5,722 nucleotides of DNA from Clostridiales bacterium (GTDB lineage: Bacteria; Bacillota; Desulfitobacteriia; Desulfitobacteriales; Desulfitobacteriaceae): positions 1-5,722 of the forward strand of contig DAHVVW010000151.1 of the NCBI GenBank assembly GCA_027357125.1, in the 5' to 3' direction. The notes beneath the pieces are model-generated. The model ran no database searches. It worked only from the letters and a program-made list of their open reading frames with translations, and had not been told where the DNA came from. Position 1 is the first letter of the stretch; each line of letters opens with the position of its first letter. Positions 1 to 5,675 of the stretch are shown piece by piece. The translations under genes were made by a program, and so were the position numbers.

Positions 1-744
1 ATGAGCTTGGAAGAGGCGAAAGTTGGCGGGGCTACGGCCCTGTTCGGGGAGAAATATGGGGATGTTGTGCGGGTTGTAAGTATGGGAGATTACAGTAAAG
101 AACTTTGCGGTGGTACGCATGTGCGCGCCACCGGGGAGATAGGACTGGTTAAAATTCTTACCGAAGGAGGGATTGGCGCAGGGCTGCGCCGGATCGAGGC
201 GGTCGCAGGGCTGGAAGCCTTGAAATTGGTGCGTTCTCTAACCGACCAGCTTGAAGTAACAGCTGCCCTGCTGAAAGTTCATCCTAACGATTTGCCTAAA
301 CGGGTGATAGGGTTGCTGGCGCAAGTAAAAGATTTGGAGCGTGAGATCCAGCAGCTAAATTCCAAGGCGGCCAAATCCGAAGTGGACAGTCTGCTCGGAA
401 AAGTGACAGAGGTAGAAGGGGTTCCGCTCTTGGCGGCCCAGGTGCACGCTGCAGACATGGAAGGCTTGCGCCAGATGGCTGATCTTCTGCGCGCCAAGCT
501 TAAGCATGGAGTCTTGGTCTTAGGGGCTGTGGCCGAAGGGAAAGTGAACTGGGTCACTGCTGTTAGCCCTGCAGGTTTAAGCGGGCTGCATGCCGGGCAG
601 ATTATTAAGGAAGTGGCGAAAATTACCGGCGGCGGCGGTGGTGGTCGGCCGGATATGGCTCAGGCCGGCGGCAAAGACCCAAGTAAGCTCGGGGAGGCTC
701 TGGATCAGGTTCCGGCAATTGTGCGCAAGCTTATAAGTAAGTAG
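1..744 (+). CDS. alaS: Alanyl-tRNA synthetase, C-terminal part (5' truncated by window)
   Basis: AlaRS charges tRNA-Ala with alanine in the cytoplasm and clears mischarged Ser/Gly-tRNA-Ala in its editing domain. The 247 residues seen here are the C-terminal end; the family is usually about 870-880 residues, so roughly 630 lie to the left. The ATG at position 1 is most likely an internal Met, because the reading frame is already inside the editing (tRNA-SAD) domain. The CGGTH motif (Cys36, His40) supplies two of the zinc ligands of that domain; the partner HxxxH would be upstream of the window. Residues about 75-130 look like the helical or coiled-coil linker. Residues about 170-240 are the DHHA1/C-Ala domain, with a six-Gly run at 210-215 followed by RPDMAQAGG. 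The frame ends at TAG 742-744 with no sign of damage. Identification is firm. Confidence 0.97.
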   Translation: MSLEEAKVGGATALFGEKYGDVVRVVSMGDYSKELCGGTHVRATGEIGLVKILTEGGIGAGLRRIEAVAGLEALKLVRSLTDQLEVTAALLKVHPNDLPKRVIGLLAQVKDLEREIQQLNSKAAKSEVDSLLGKVTEVEGVPLLAAQVHAADMEGLRQMADLLRAKLKHGVLVLGAVAEGKVNWVTAVSPAGLSGLHAGQIIKEVAKITGGGGGGRPDMAQAGGKDPSKLGEALDQVPAIVRKLISK

Positions 745-756
745 GATTGGTATCAG

Positions 757-776
757 TGTTTGCGGTACTGCAAACA
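757..776 (+). promoter_or_regulatory. Short palindrome downstream of alaS
   Basis: TGTTTGC at 757-763 is perfectly complementary to GCAAACA at 770-776, giving a 7-bp stem around GGTACT. A G-T pair could shorten the loop to GTAC. The stretch after it (783-791) is T-rich but broken by GA, so as a terminator for alaS it would be weak. It could equally be a dyad operator site. The structure is visible in the sequence; its role is inferred. Confidence 0.4.
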
Positions 777-890
777 GCTGAATTTTGATTTGGTTTGAGA
801 TCTTGGAGGAAAATACGACTGCTCTGGAGAATATTCAGGCAGTAAGAGGAAAAGTTTTGCATGCAGTACTCGTTAGGGCTGGAAATGGAG

Positions 891-896
891 TATAAT
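891..896 (+). promoter_or_regulatory. Consensus -10 box upstream of ireB
   Basis: TATAAT at 891-896 is a perfect sigma-A -10 hexamer, 39 bases before the chosen ireB start, so transcription would begin near 903 with a leader of about 33 bases. The -35 position (about 867-873) does not resemble TTGACA, and there is no TGn extension directly before the hexamer. The promoter would be weak, activator-dependent, or a chance match. It does support placing the ireB start downstream at 936 and not at the in-frame ATG at 861. Confidence 0.45.
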
Positions 897-919
897 TCCA
901 ATATGACTTGGGGATTGCG

Positions 920-930
920 AAAGGGGAGTG
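920..930 (+). promoter_or_regulatory. Ribosome binding site of ireB
   Basis: AAAGGGGAGTG lies just before the ATG at 936 and resembles the anti-Shine-Dalgarno complement AAAGGAGGTG with one shifted base. The spacing of about 5-7 bases is normal. It favours the 936 start over the longer in-frame options. Confidence 0.7.
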
Positions 931-935
931 GCTTA

Positions 936-1184
936 ATGGACGGCTTGGATCATACCATGATGTTTAAGACCCAGGGAGAGGATGTTCCCGCCCGGGAAAT
1001 TTTACAGCAGGTTTATGCGGCTTTGCAGGAAAAAGGTTATGACCCAATCAACCAGTTGGTAGGCTATCTCATGTCCGGTGATCCCGTGTATATTACCAGC
1101 CATAAGCAAGCCCGCACTTTCATCCGTAAGCTTGAACGCTATGAGCTGTTGGAAGAACTTGTCCGTTCATACCTCGAAAAATGA
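936..1184 (+). CDS. ireB: IreB family regulatory phosphoprotein (UPF0297/YrzL)
   Basis: This 82-residue protein matches the IreB/YrzL family, whose members are about 80-90 residues. In Enterococcus faecalis, IreB is a small cytoplasmic protein phosphorylated by the PASTA-domain Ser/Thr kinase IreK, and it acts negatively on intrinsic cephalosporin resistance. Visible family signatures are the start [10 protein letters not shown], the central block with [12 protein letters not shown] (34-45) and SGDP (47-50), then HKQAR (56-60) and RKLER (64-68), ending in a Leu/Glu-rich helix. Thr7 sits where one of the two IreK target threonines lies in the enterococcal protein; position 4 is Leu, so the other is not conserved here. 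The frame stays open upstream to an ATG at 861, but that would add 25 residues the family lacks and would span a -10 box. The gene follows alaS, as in many Firmicutes. Regulation by a Stk/PrkC-type kinase here is inferred from the family. Confidence 0.93.
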   Translation: MDGLDHTMMFKTQGEDVPAREILQQVYAALQEKGYDPINQLVGYLMSGDPVYITSHKQARTFIRKLERYELLEELVRSYLEK

Positions 1185-1195
1185 GGACTTGCCAT

Positions 1196-1231
1196 GAGCC
1201 CTTTCTCAGGTCTGAGAAAGGGCTCGTAATT
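1196..1231 (+). terminator. Strong hairpin after ireB, probable partial terminator
   Basis: GAGCCCTTTCTCA at 1196-1208 pairs perfectly over 13 bp with TGAGAAAGGGCTC at 1213-1225 around a 4-base loop. It begins 12 bases after the ireB stop codon. The downstream bases are GTAATTTAG, so the U-tract is short and interrupted. The hairpin is certain. Termination is likely but may be incomplete, which would let some transcripts run into the reductase gene, for which no separate promoter is evident. Confidence 0.7.
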
Positions 1232-1244
1232 TAGCAGGATGAGT

Positions 1245-1250
1245 AAAGGA
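1245..1250 (+). promoter_or_regulatory. Ribosome binding site of the aldo/keto reductase gene
   Basis: AAAGGA lies six bases before the ATG at 1257. The earlier in-frame ATG at 1239 has its purine stretch (CAGG) directly abutting the codon, which leaves no usable spacing. The site therefore sets the start at 1257. Confidence 0.65.
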
Positions 1251-1256
1251 TTGACA

Positions 1257-2198
1257 ATGCGTCACGTAAAATTAGGTTTAAGTGGTCCGCTTGTGTCCGA
1301 AGTGTGCTTTGGCAGTTTAGCCATTTCCCCTTTACAAGGACGTGTTACAACTGCTGAGGGGACGGGAATTTTGCGCTATGCCATTGAGCAAGGGATAAAC
1401 TGGGTTGACACAGCGGAAATTTACAATAACTACACCCAAATAGCCAAGGCTATTAGCGGGCACTCAGAGGTAATGGTAGCAACGAAGTCCTATGCGTTAA
1501 CCCGGGCTGAGATGCGCACGAGTCTGGAGAAGGCGCGCCGGGGCTTGAATCGGGATGTCTTGGACTTTTTCCTGCTGCATGAACAGGAAAGCGCCTTTAC
1601 TCTGCGCGGGCATCAGGCGGCCTGGGACGAACTGTTGGACGCCAAAGCCCAAGGGATAGTGCGCTACCTAGGGATTTCTACCCATGCGGCGGCTGGCGTG
1701 CGGGCAGGGGCTCTCCAGCCGGGCTTGGATGTTATTCATCCAATTCTTAATTACCAGGGAATCGGGATCATTGATGGCACACTTGAGGATATGCTTAATG
1801 CTATCTCTTTTGCAGCCGAGCTGGGAATCGGCATTTATGCCATGAAAGTTCTGGGCGGCGGACACCTTGCCCATGACCCGGTTCAGGCATTTGATTTTAT
1901 CCGTCAGGTCAAAGGAGTTCAGGCCATGGCTGTAGGGATGTCGAGCAAAGCAGAAGTAGATTTTAATTTGCTCCTGCTTGCCGGCCAAGATGTTCCGCCG
2001 GAGCTTAGTCAGGTTGTGCACAAAAGGGAACGTAAGCTTTATATAGCAGACTGGTGCCAAGGCTGCGGCCGCTGTGTTGAGGTCTGCCCGCAAGGGGCTT
2101 TATATCTGGAAGGGCAAGCCAAAGTCAAAGCTGCTGAGTGTGTGCTCTGCGGATACTGTGGCCGGGTTTGCCCGCATTTTTGCTTAAAGATTGTGTAA
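1257..2198 (+). CDS. Aldo/keto reductase with C-terminal 2x[4Fe-4S] ferredoxin domain
   Basis: The 313-residue protein joins an aldo/keto reductase TIM barrel (about 1-255) to a ferredoxin module (about 262-313). The catalytic tetrad of the AKR family can be placed at Asp51 (in VDTAEIY), Tyr56, Lys77 (in VATKSY) and His108 (in LLHEQ), so the NAD(P)H-dependent carbonyl reductase site looks intact. The tail has two full CxxCxxCxxxCP motifs, Cys267/270/273/277 and Cys295/298/301/305, predicting two 4Fe-4S clusters. Such fusions occur in anaerobes and suggest electron exchange between a nicotinamide-dependent reaction and a ferredoxin-level carrier. The substrate is unknown. There is no signal peptide, so it should be cytoplasmic. 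It sits between ireB and ruvX, genes that are neighbours in Bacillus, and so looks like a lineage-specific insertion. Its stop lies 28 bases before ruvX, suggesting co-transcription. The domain call is firm; physiology is open. Confidence 0.9.
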   Translation: MRHVKLGLSGPLVSEVCFGSLAISPLQGRVTTAEGTGILRYAIEQGINWVDTAEIYNNYTQIAKAISGHSEVMVATKSYALTRAEMRTSLEKARRGLNRDVLDFFLLHEQESAFTLRGHQAAWDELLDAKAQGIVRYLGISTHAAAGVRAGALQPGLDVIHPILNYQGIGIIDGTLEDMLNAISFAAELGIGIYAMKVLGGGHLAHDPVQAFDFIRQVKGVQAMAVGMSSKAEVDFNLLLLAGQDVPPELSQVVHKRERKLYIADWCQGCGRCVEVCPQGALYLEGQAKVKAAECVLCGYCGRVCPHFCLKIV

Positions 2199-2212
2199 GG
2201 ACTACTATGTGT

Positions 2213-2218
2213 GGAGGA
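2213..2218 (+). promoter_or_regulatory. Ribosome binding site that fixes the TTG start of ruvX
   Basis: GGAGGA lies eight bases before TTG 2227. The next in-frame ATG (2236) is 17 bases away and would cut into the conserved first strand of the protein. The in-frame TTG at 2191 is upstream of this site and would overlap the reductase gene. Confidence 0.75.
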
Positions 2219-2226
2219 ATGAAGAC

Positions 2227-2694
2227 TTGCGTATAATGGGTCTGGATTATGGGGAACGTACGATTGGGGTAGCTGTGAGCGACTCCTTGCTCTGGACGGC
2301 TCAAGGGGTAACGACCATTCGACGCTCCCGCGCCGAGCTTGAGCAGCTTGAGGACATAATTAAGTCATATGAGGTCAGCGAGATCGTGCTTGGCTATCCT
2401 AAAAATATGAATGGCACGATCGGTCCGCGCGCCCTATTGACAGAGGAGTTTGCCCAAGTTCTGCGTGAACGCTTCGGACTGCCGGTAGAGTTTTGGGATG
2501 AACGTCTCAGTACGGTGGCCGCGCAGCGCTCCCTCCTGGAAGCTGACTTGTCACGGGCTAAACGCAAAAAGGTCGTGGACAAGATGGCTGCGGTCGTGAT
2601 CCTGCAGGGTTACTTAGACCGCCGACAGGCAGAGGAAACAAAGAACAGGATGAAAATGGACACGTTACTCCCTGATGACGAAAATCTCCAGTAA
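2227..2694 (+). CDS. ruvX: RuvX/YqgF family RNase H-like nuclease
   Basis: The 155-residue product belongs to the RuvX/YqgF (YrrK) family, described as a putative Holliday junction resolvase and linked in E. coli to 16S rRNA 5'-end maturation. It has an RNase H-like fold and acts in the cytoplasm. Starting at TTG 2227 gives the typical N-terminus, (M)[18 protein letters not shown]. Key acidic positions are Asp7 in GLDYG, Asp91/Glu92 in FWDERLST, and Asp118 in [16 protein letters not shown] (55-63) is the usual central motif. Family members are about 138-150 residues; the excess is a hydrophilic tail after the ILQGYLD helix, ending [11 protein letters not shown]. No terminator is visible in the 78 bases before the DUF1292 gene, though a separate promoter lies there. 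Which of the two proposed activities applies here cannot be told from sequence. Confidence 0.94.
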   Translation: MRIMGLDYGERTIGVAVSDSLLWTAQGVTTIRRSRAELEQLEDIIKSYEVSEIVLGYPKNMNGTIGPRALLTEEFAQVLRERFGLPVEFWDERLSTVAAQRSLLEADLSRAKRKKVVDKMAAVVILQGYLDRRQAEETKNRMKMDTLLPDDENLQ

Positions 2695-2713
2695 ACCCAC
2701 CAACTCCGGCGAT

Positions 2714-2743
2714 TTGACAAACATTACCTGCGGGTAGTAAAAT
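2714..2743 (+). promoter_or_regulatory. Sigma-A type promoter of the DUF1292 gene
   Basis: A perfect -35 box TTGACA (2714-2719) is followed, after 18 bases, by TAAAAT (2738-2743), a five-of-six match to the -10 consensus. Transcription would start near 2750, giving a leader of only about 20 bases before the ATG at 2773. It allows the DUF1292 gene to be expressed independently of ruvX. This is the best promoter in the window. Confidence 0.75.
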
Positions 2744-2772
2744 GACATTATCTTTTATAAGAGGTGAAACGA

Positions 2773-3090
2773 ATGACTGAGCACGATCACGACCACGACC
2801 ACGAGCACGAGCATGACCAAGAGGCGGAAGAATTCGATACAATCATCCTCACGGACGATGAGGGGAAAGATCACGAATTTCTCCACCTTGACACTTTGGA
2901 AGTTGACGGTTCTACGTACTTTGTCTTAATGCCTATTAATGAACAAGATGATGAAGAAGCTGATGAGGCCATTATTTTGAAGCTTGGGCACGATGAAAAC
3001 GGCAATGAAATGCTGCTCGACATCGAAAATGACGAAGAATGGGAAAAAGTCGCAGACGCCTGGGAGAACCTGGAGGACGAAGAAGAGTAG
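2773..3090 (+). CDS. DUF1292 (YrzB family) acidic protein with His-rich N-terminus
   Basis: The 105-residue protein fits the DUF1292/UPF0473 (YrzB) family of unknown function that follows ruvX in many Firmicutes. The core, from about residue 22, has the expected pattern of short beta strands: FDTIILTDDEGKDHEF, then TLEVDGSTYFVLMPI, then EAIILKLGHDENGNEMLLDI, and a last acidic helix with EEWEKVADAWENL. The protein is very rich in Asp and Glu, so strongly negatively charged, with no signal peptide or membrane segment. Residues 3-14 alternate Glu/Asp with six histidines (4, 6, 8, 10, 12, 14), a pattern able to bind transition metals; that property is inferred. ATG 2773 is preferred over GTG 2764 because AAGAGGTGA at 2759-2767 is an ideal ribosome site with six bases between AGGTG and the ATG. 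The gene has its own promoter and is followed at a distance by a terminator. Confidence 0.85.
   Translation: MTEHDHDHDHEHEHDQEAEEFDTIILTDDEGKDHEFLHLDTLEVDGSTYFVLMPINEQDDEEADEAIILKLGHDENGNEMLLDIENDEEWEKVADAWENLEDEEE
2779..2814 (+). repeat. Six-base tandem repeat encoding (Asp/Glu-His)x6
   Basis: Six consecutive units of the form GAN-CAY (GAG CAC, GAT CAC, GAC CAC, GAC CAC, GAG CAC, GAG CAT) sit just after the start codon of the DUF1292 gene. Units three and four are identical and the others differ only in third positions. The array could vary in copy number by slippage without shifting the frame. Confidence 0.8.
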
Positions 3091-3223
3091 TCCGAAGCCC
3101 GAAGTCGCGGGGGATAGTACATATTTTCTGGGGTCTATTCTAAAAAATGTGTTACGTAAGATTTACGGACACCAAGCAAACTTAGCAGCAGGGTTATCGA
3201 ACGCAGTAGAGAAACTCGCCTAA
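3091..3223 (+). other. Trailing open frame after the DUF1292 gene; no supported gene
   Basis: In the +1 frame relative to the DUF1292 gene, no stop codon occurs from within that gene to TAA 3221-3223. The segment after the DUF1292 stop encodes a tail containing STYFLGSILKN and HQANLAAGLSNAVEKLA. There is no good start codon or ribosome site for it, and I do not recognise it. The region also holds small palindromes, TTACGTAA (3152-3159) and CGTAA-GAT-TTACG (3155-3167). It could be untranslated DNA or a remnant; the open frame is short enough to arise by chance. Confidence 0.2.
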
Positions 3224-3244
3224 TTAAAGAGGCGAGTTTTTTCT
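3212..3244 (+). terminator. Rho-independent terminator before the VanW gene
   Basis: AAACTCGCC at 3212-3220 pairs with GGCGAGTTT at 3231-3239 in a 9-bp stem, extendable by one T-A pair, around an 8-base loop. It is followed directly by a run of six T residues (3237-3242) and then CT. This is a textbook intrinsic terminator. It would end the transcript from the 2714 promoter and separate the DUF1292 gene from the VanW-mltG unit. Confidence 0.92.
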
Positions 3245-3306
3245 ATGTGCGTGCAAAAAATGTGCTGAGAAAGGTAAGACTAAAAAGGTGAACAGGGGGT
3301 GAAGAT

Positions 3307-4602
3307 GTGCGCTTGACAAAAAAGTCAGCATTTCAGGTAATTCTCATGCTAACTCTGATGACCCTGACAGGATATCTTGCTGGCTGTGCGGGCACTTCCA
3401 CTCTAAATGCGGATACTCCGCTGCCTGCCGGAACCAAAGTTGACGATACAGACTTAAGTGGCTTATCCCTGAAAGAAGGGAGACAGAAACTAACGCAGTA
3501 TGCAGAGGACAAGCTGGAACAAAGTCTGTTCCTAGTGTACAATGATAAACGGGTAAGTGTAACTTGGAAGGAGCTTGGAGTTGGGCTAGATGCAGATCAG
3601 ACTCTGAATAGGGTTGCGAGCATGCCCGGTCAGGTGAGCGCCAGCATCTTAAAGATAGACCCCTTAAAGGCAAGCAACGCTCTCGATGAAAAGCTTTCCT
3701 TCCTCAAACGTCCGGCTCAAGATGCCAGTTACACGATTAAGGATGACAAGTTTGTAATCAAACCTGCTGTTTCCGGACTCTCAGTAAATGTTGATCAGAT
3801 CATCCACAAGGCTAAGGAATATTCTTTGGCTTCCTTGCCGTCCCAGATCGAAGTGTCCTTGGCCGAAGTTCCCGCAGCGGTTACGACCGAGGGTATGAAA
3901 GAATTGGCTTTTGACGGGGTGATTGGGGATTTCAGTACGAAATTTGCAGTACAAGAGGAGAACAGAACAGCGAACTTAACGGCAGCAGCCAAAGCTCTCG
4001 ATAGGAAAATTATCAAGCCAGGGGAAACCTTCTCTTTTAATCAAACAGTCGGTCCCAGAACTCCGGAAACAGGGTATAAAGATGCTTATGTAATAATTAA
4101 TAATGAGTACGTCCAGGGCACAGGAGGGGGAATTTGTCAGGTTTCCTCCACCTTATATAATACTGTTCTTCTGGCTAACCAGACAATAGTGGAAAGAGTG
4201 CCTCATGCTGTCGCCGTTACTTACGTTCATCCGGGGCTTGACGCTACGGTTAACTACCCTAATCTTGACTTCAAGTTCAAAAATGATACGACAGGCATTC
4301 TCTATCTGCGCACGGAAGTGCGTCCGGGAATACTCACGATCCGTTTGTGGGGGAAAAAGAATGACAAGACTATAACTTTTCAGCATGAAGTTGAAAAAGA
4401 AATAGACTTTCAGACAGAGCAAAGACCAGACCCCCGCTTGCCTGTTGGTAAAGTGGTTCAAGAGCAGACAGGAAGCAAAGGGTACATTGTCAAGACTTGG
4501 CGCATCATGAAAGACAGTCAGGGTAATGAAGCGCGCCAGCTTTTAAGCCGGGATGAGTACAAGCCCGCTAACCGGATTCTGCGCGTTGGGGTAAAGGAAT
4601 AG
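3307..4602 (+). CDS. VanW-domain lipoprotein with YoaR-like and G5 domains
   Basis: The 431-residue protein is predicted to be an envelope lipoprotein. Its signal peptide (positive residues 2-6, hydrophobic 9-25) ends in a lipobox, LAGC, with Cys27 as the lipidation site. Residues about 40-195 resemble the putative peptidoglycan-binding region of YoaR-type proteins, apparently in two similar halves. Residues about 203-351 form the VanW domain, with the hallmark GTGGGICQVSSTLYN at 271-285 (Cys277) and a preceding PGETFSFN segment. Residues about 360-431 look like a G5 domain (LPVGKVVQEQTGSKG, then a final ILRVG), a fold linked to cell-wall sugar binding. VanW proteins are named after the vancomycin-resistance clusters but have no proven enzymatic role, and nothing else here suggests resistance. 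The start is GTG 3307, preceded by AGGGGGTGA at 3294-3302. The gene overlaps nothing, and mltG starts five bases after its stop. A clear promoter is not visible in 3245-3290. Confidence 0.88.
   Translation: MRLTKKSAFQVILMLTLMTLTGYLAGCAGTSTLNADTPLPAGTKVDDTDLSGLSLKEGRQKLTQYAEDKLEQSLFLVYNDKRVSVTWKELGVGLDADQTLNRVASMPGQVSASILKIDPLKASNALDEKLSFLKRPAQDASYTIKDDKFVIKPAVSGLSVNVDQIIHKAKEYSLASLPSQIEVSLAEVPAAVTTEGMKELAFDGVIGDFSTKFAVQEENRTANLTAAAKALDRKIIKPGETFSFNQTVGPRTPETGYKDAYVIINNEYVQGTGGGICQVSSTLYNTVLLANQTIVERVPHAVAVTYVHPGLDATVNYPNLDFKFKNDTTGILYLRTEVRPGILTIRLWGKKNDKTITFQHEVEKEIDFQTEQRPDPRLPVGKVVQEQTGSKGYIVKTWRIMKDSQGNEARQLLSRDEYKPANRILRVGVKE
4593..4598 (+). promoter_or_regulatory. Candidate ribosome binding site of mltG inside the VanW gene end
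   Basis: AAAGGA overlaps the last codons of the VanW gene and stands nine bases before TTG 4608. The rival start, GTG 4641, has its nearest good site (AGGAG at 4619-4623) 17 bases away. Neither arrangement is ideal, so the mltG start remains uncertain. Confidence 0.45.
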
Positions 4603-4607
4603 GTTGT

Positions 4608-5642
4608 TTGGCGGCTTCAGGAGAAAGAGAGAGTGTAGGTGTGGGTAAAAAAAATTTAGTATTGCTGCTGGCTCTGGTTATCACCTTGGGTGGGATTACT
4701 GCCTGGTGGAATACAGCCAGTAAAGCTTATGCTCAGACAGATAAAACAGAATTATTCGTGCTCACTCCGGGTATGACGGCAAGTCAGGTGGCCGCAGAAT
4801 TGGAACGACGTCATCTCATTCGCAGCGCCTGGGCCTTCAGGGTCTTAGTTCGCACGCGCCAGGCTGATTCCAAACTCTTTGCCGGAGATTATCTGCTGTC
4901 TCAGGCCATGAGCCCTTCTGTAATAATCGACAGTTTGCTCAAAGGTCCTCAGGTTGCGGCGGTCAGGGTAACCATTCCCGAAGGGTTCACGACTGAACAG
5001 GTCATTGGGGTGCTTGTGGAAAAAGGACTGGGAAAGAAAGAGGACTTTCTGCAGGTTATCTCATCATATGACTTCCCGTACAGCTTTCTCACAGGAGCAG
5101 CCAAAGGAGACCACCGGCTGGACGGATTTTTGTTTCCAGATACCTATTTTATCGACAAGAAAAGCAGTCCGAATGAAATCCTTGATATTTTTCTTAAGCG
5201 GTTTGGGCAAGAGCTGACGGCTGAGGCAGCAGCCCGGCTTAAAGAGACGCGCATGTCTGTACATGATTGGGTAACTTTAAGTTCTTTGGTAGAAAAAGAG
5301 GCGGTTCACGAATCTGACCGCGCGCTCATAGCCTCAGTCTTCCTCAACCGCCTTAGGATAAACATGCCGCTACAGTCTTGTGCCACGATCCAGTTTCTCT
5401 TAGGTACGCCTAAGCCCAAACTGTATGACAAAGACCTCCAGATTCCTTCTCCTTATAATACTTATCTTAATGCCGGACTTCCGCCCGGTCCGATTGCCAA
5501 CCCCGGGCATGCTTCGTTAGAGGCTGTCTTGAACCCGACTCAGACCGATTATTTCTATTTTGTGGCCAAGAGTGATGGCTACCATGTATTTGCCAAGACG
5601 TTTGATGAGCACCTGCAAAACCAACAGAAATATCAACCATGA
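4608..5642 (+). CDS. mltG: Endolytic murein transglycosylase MltG (YceG-like)
   Basis: MltG cuts nascent glycan strands within the chain at the membrane surface and helps set glycan length during peptidoglycan synthesis. The 344-residue protein is close to the usual 340-360. It has a single N-terminal membrane segment (about 17-34), a LysM-like region (about 48-115), and then the YceG catalytic domain. Landmarks are GFLFPDTY (173-180), the VEKEA motif (228-232) that carries the catalytic glutamate, LQSCAT (255-260) and SPYNTYLNAGLPPGPIANPG (281-300). These match the family, although many members have LQSDPT in place of LQSCAT. The bulk of the protein lies outside the membrane. Starting at TTG 4608 adds a short hydrophilic tail; GTG 4641 would begin MGKKNLVLLL, which is also typical. 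The five-base gap after the VanW gene indicates co-transcription, and both products act on the cell wall. Confidence 0.94.
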   Translation: MAASGERESVGVGKKNLVLLLALVITLGGITAWWNTASKAYAQTDKTELFVLTPGMTASQVAAELERRHLIRSAWAFRVLVRTRQADSKLFAGDYLLSQAMSPSVIIDSLLKGPQVAAVRVTIPEGFTTEQVIGVLVEKGLGKKEDFLQVISSYDFPYSFLTGAAKGDHRLDGFLFPDTYFIDKKSSPNEILDIFLKRFGQELTAEAAARLKETRMSVHDWVTLSSLVEKEAVHESDRALIASVFLNRLRINMPLQSCATIQFLLGTPKPKLYDKDLQIPSPYNTYLNAGLPPGPIANPGHASLEAVLNPTQTDYFYFVAKSDGYHVFAKTFDEHLQNQQKYQP

Positions 5643-5675
5643 TGACTGATTTCAGCACCTATTAAGGAGTTTGTG

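Noticed and set aside
1..3. ATG at the first base as the true start of a gene
   Set aside because: The translation begins inside the AlaRS editing domain, and about 630 residues of the family precede this point.
861..935. Longer ireB start at ATG 861
   Set aside because: It would add 25 residues not found in the family, would place a consensus -10 box within the coding region, and has a weaker ribosome site than 936.
1251..1256. TTGACA as a -35 box just before the reductase start
   Set aside because: No -10 hexamer follows at 16-19 bases, and transcription would start inside the gene. It is simply the spacer between the ribosome site and the ATG.
1668..2093. A 141-codon open frame on the minus strand inside the reductase gene
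   Set aside because: It lies wholly within a gene whose product has intact catalytic and Fe-S motifs, and its translation shows no recognisable domain or start context.
3313..3318. TTGACA as a -35 box at the VanW gene start
   Set aside because: It encodes residues 3-4 of the protein, and no convincing -10 follows at the right distance.
4153..4461. A 102-codon minus-strand frame inside the VanW gene
   Set aside because: It covers the conserved VanW core on the opposite strand, and its composition is that expected of an antisense shadow.
3307..4602. Vancomycin resistance cluster because of the VanW domain
   Set aside because: No vanH, vanA/B, vanX, vanY or VanRS-like genes are present. VanW domains are common in ordinary clostridial envelope proteins.
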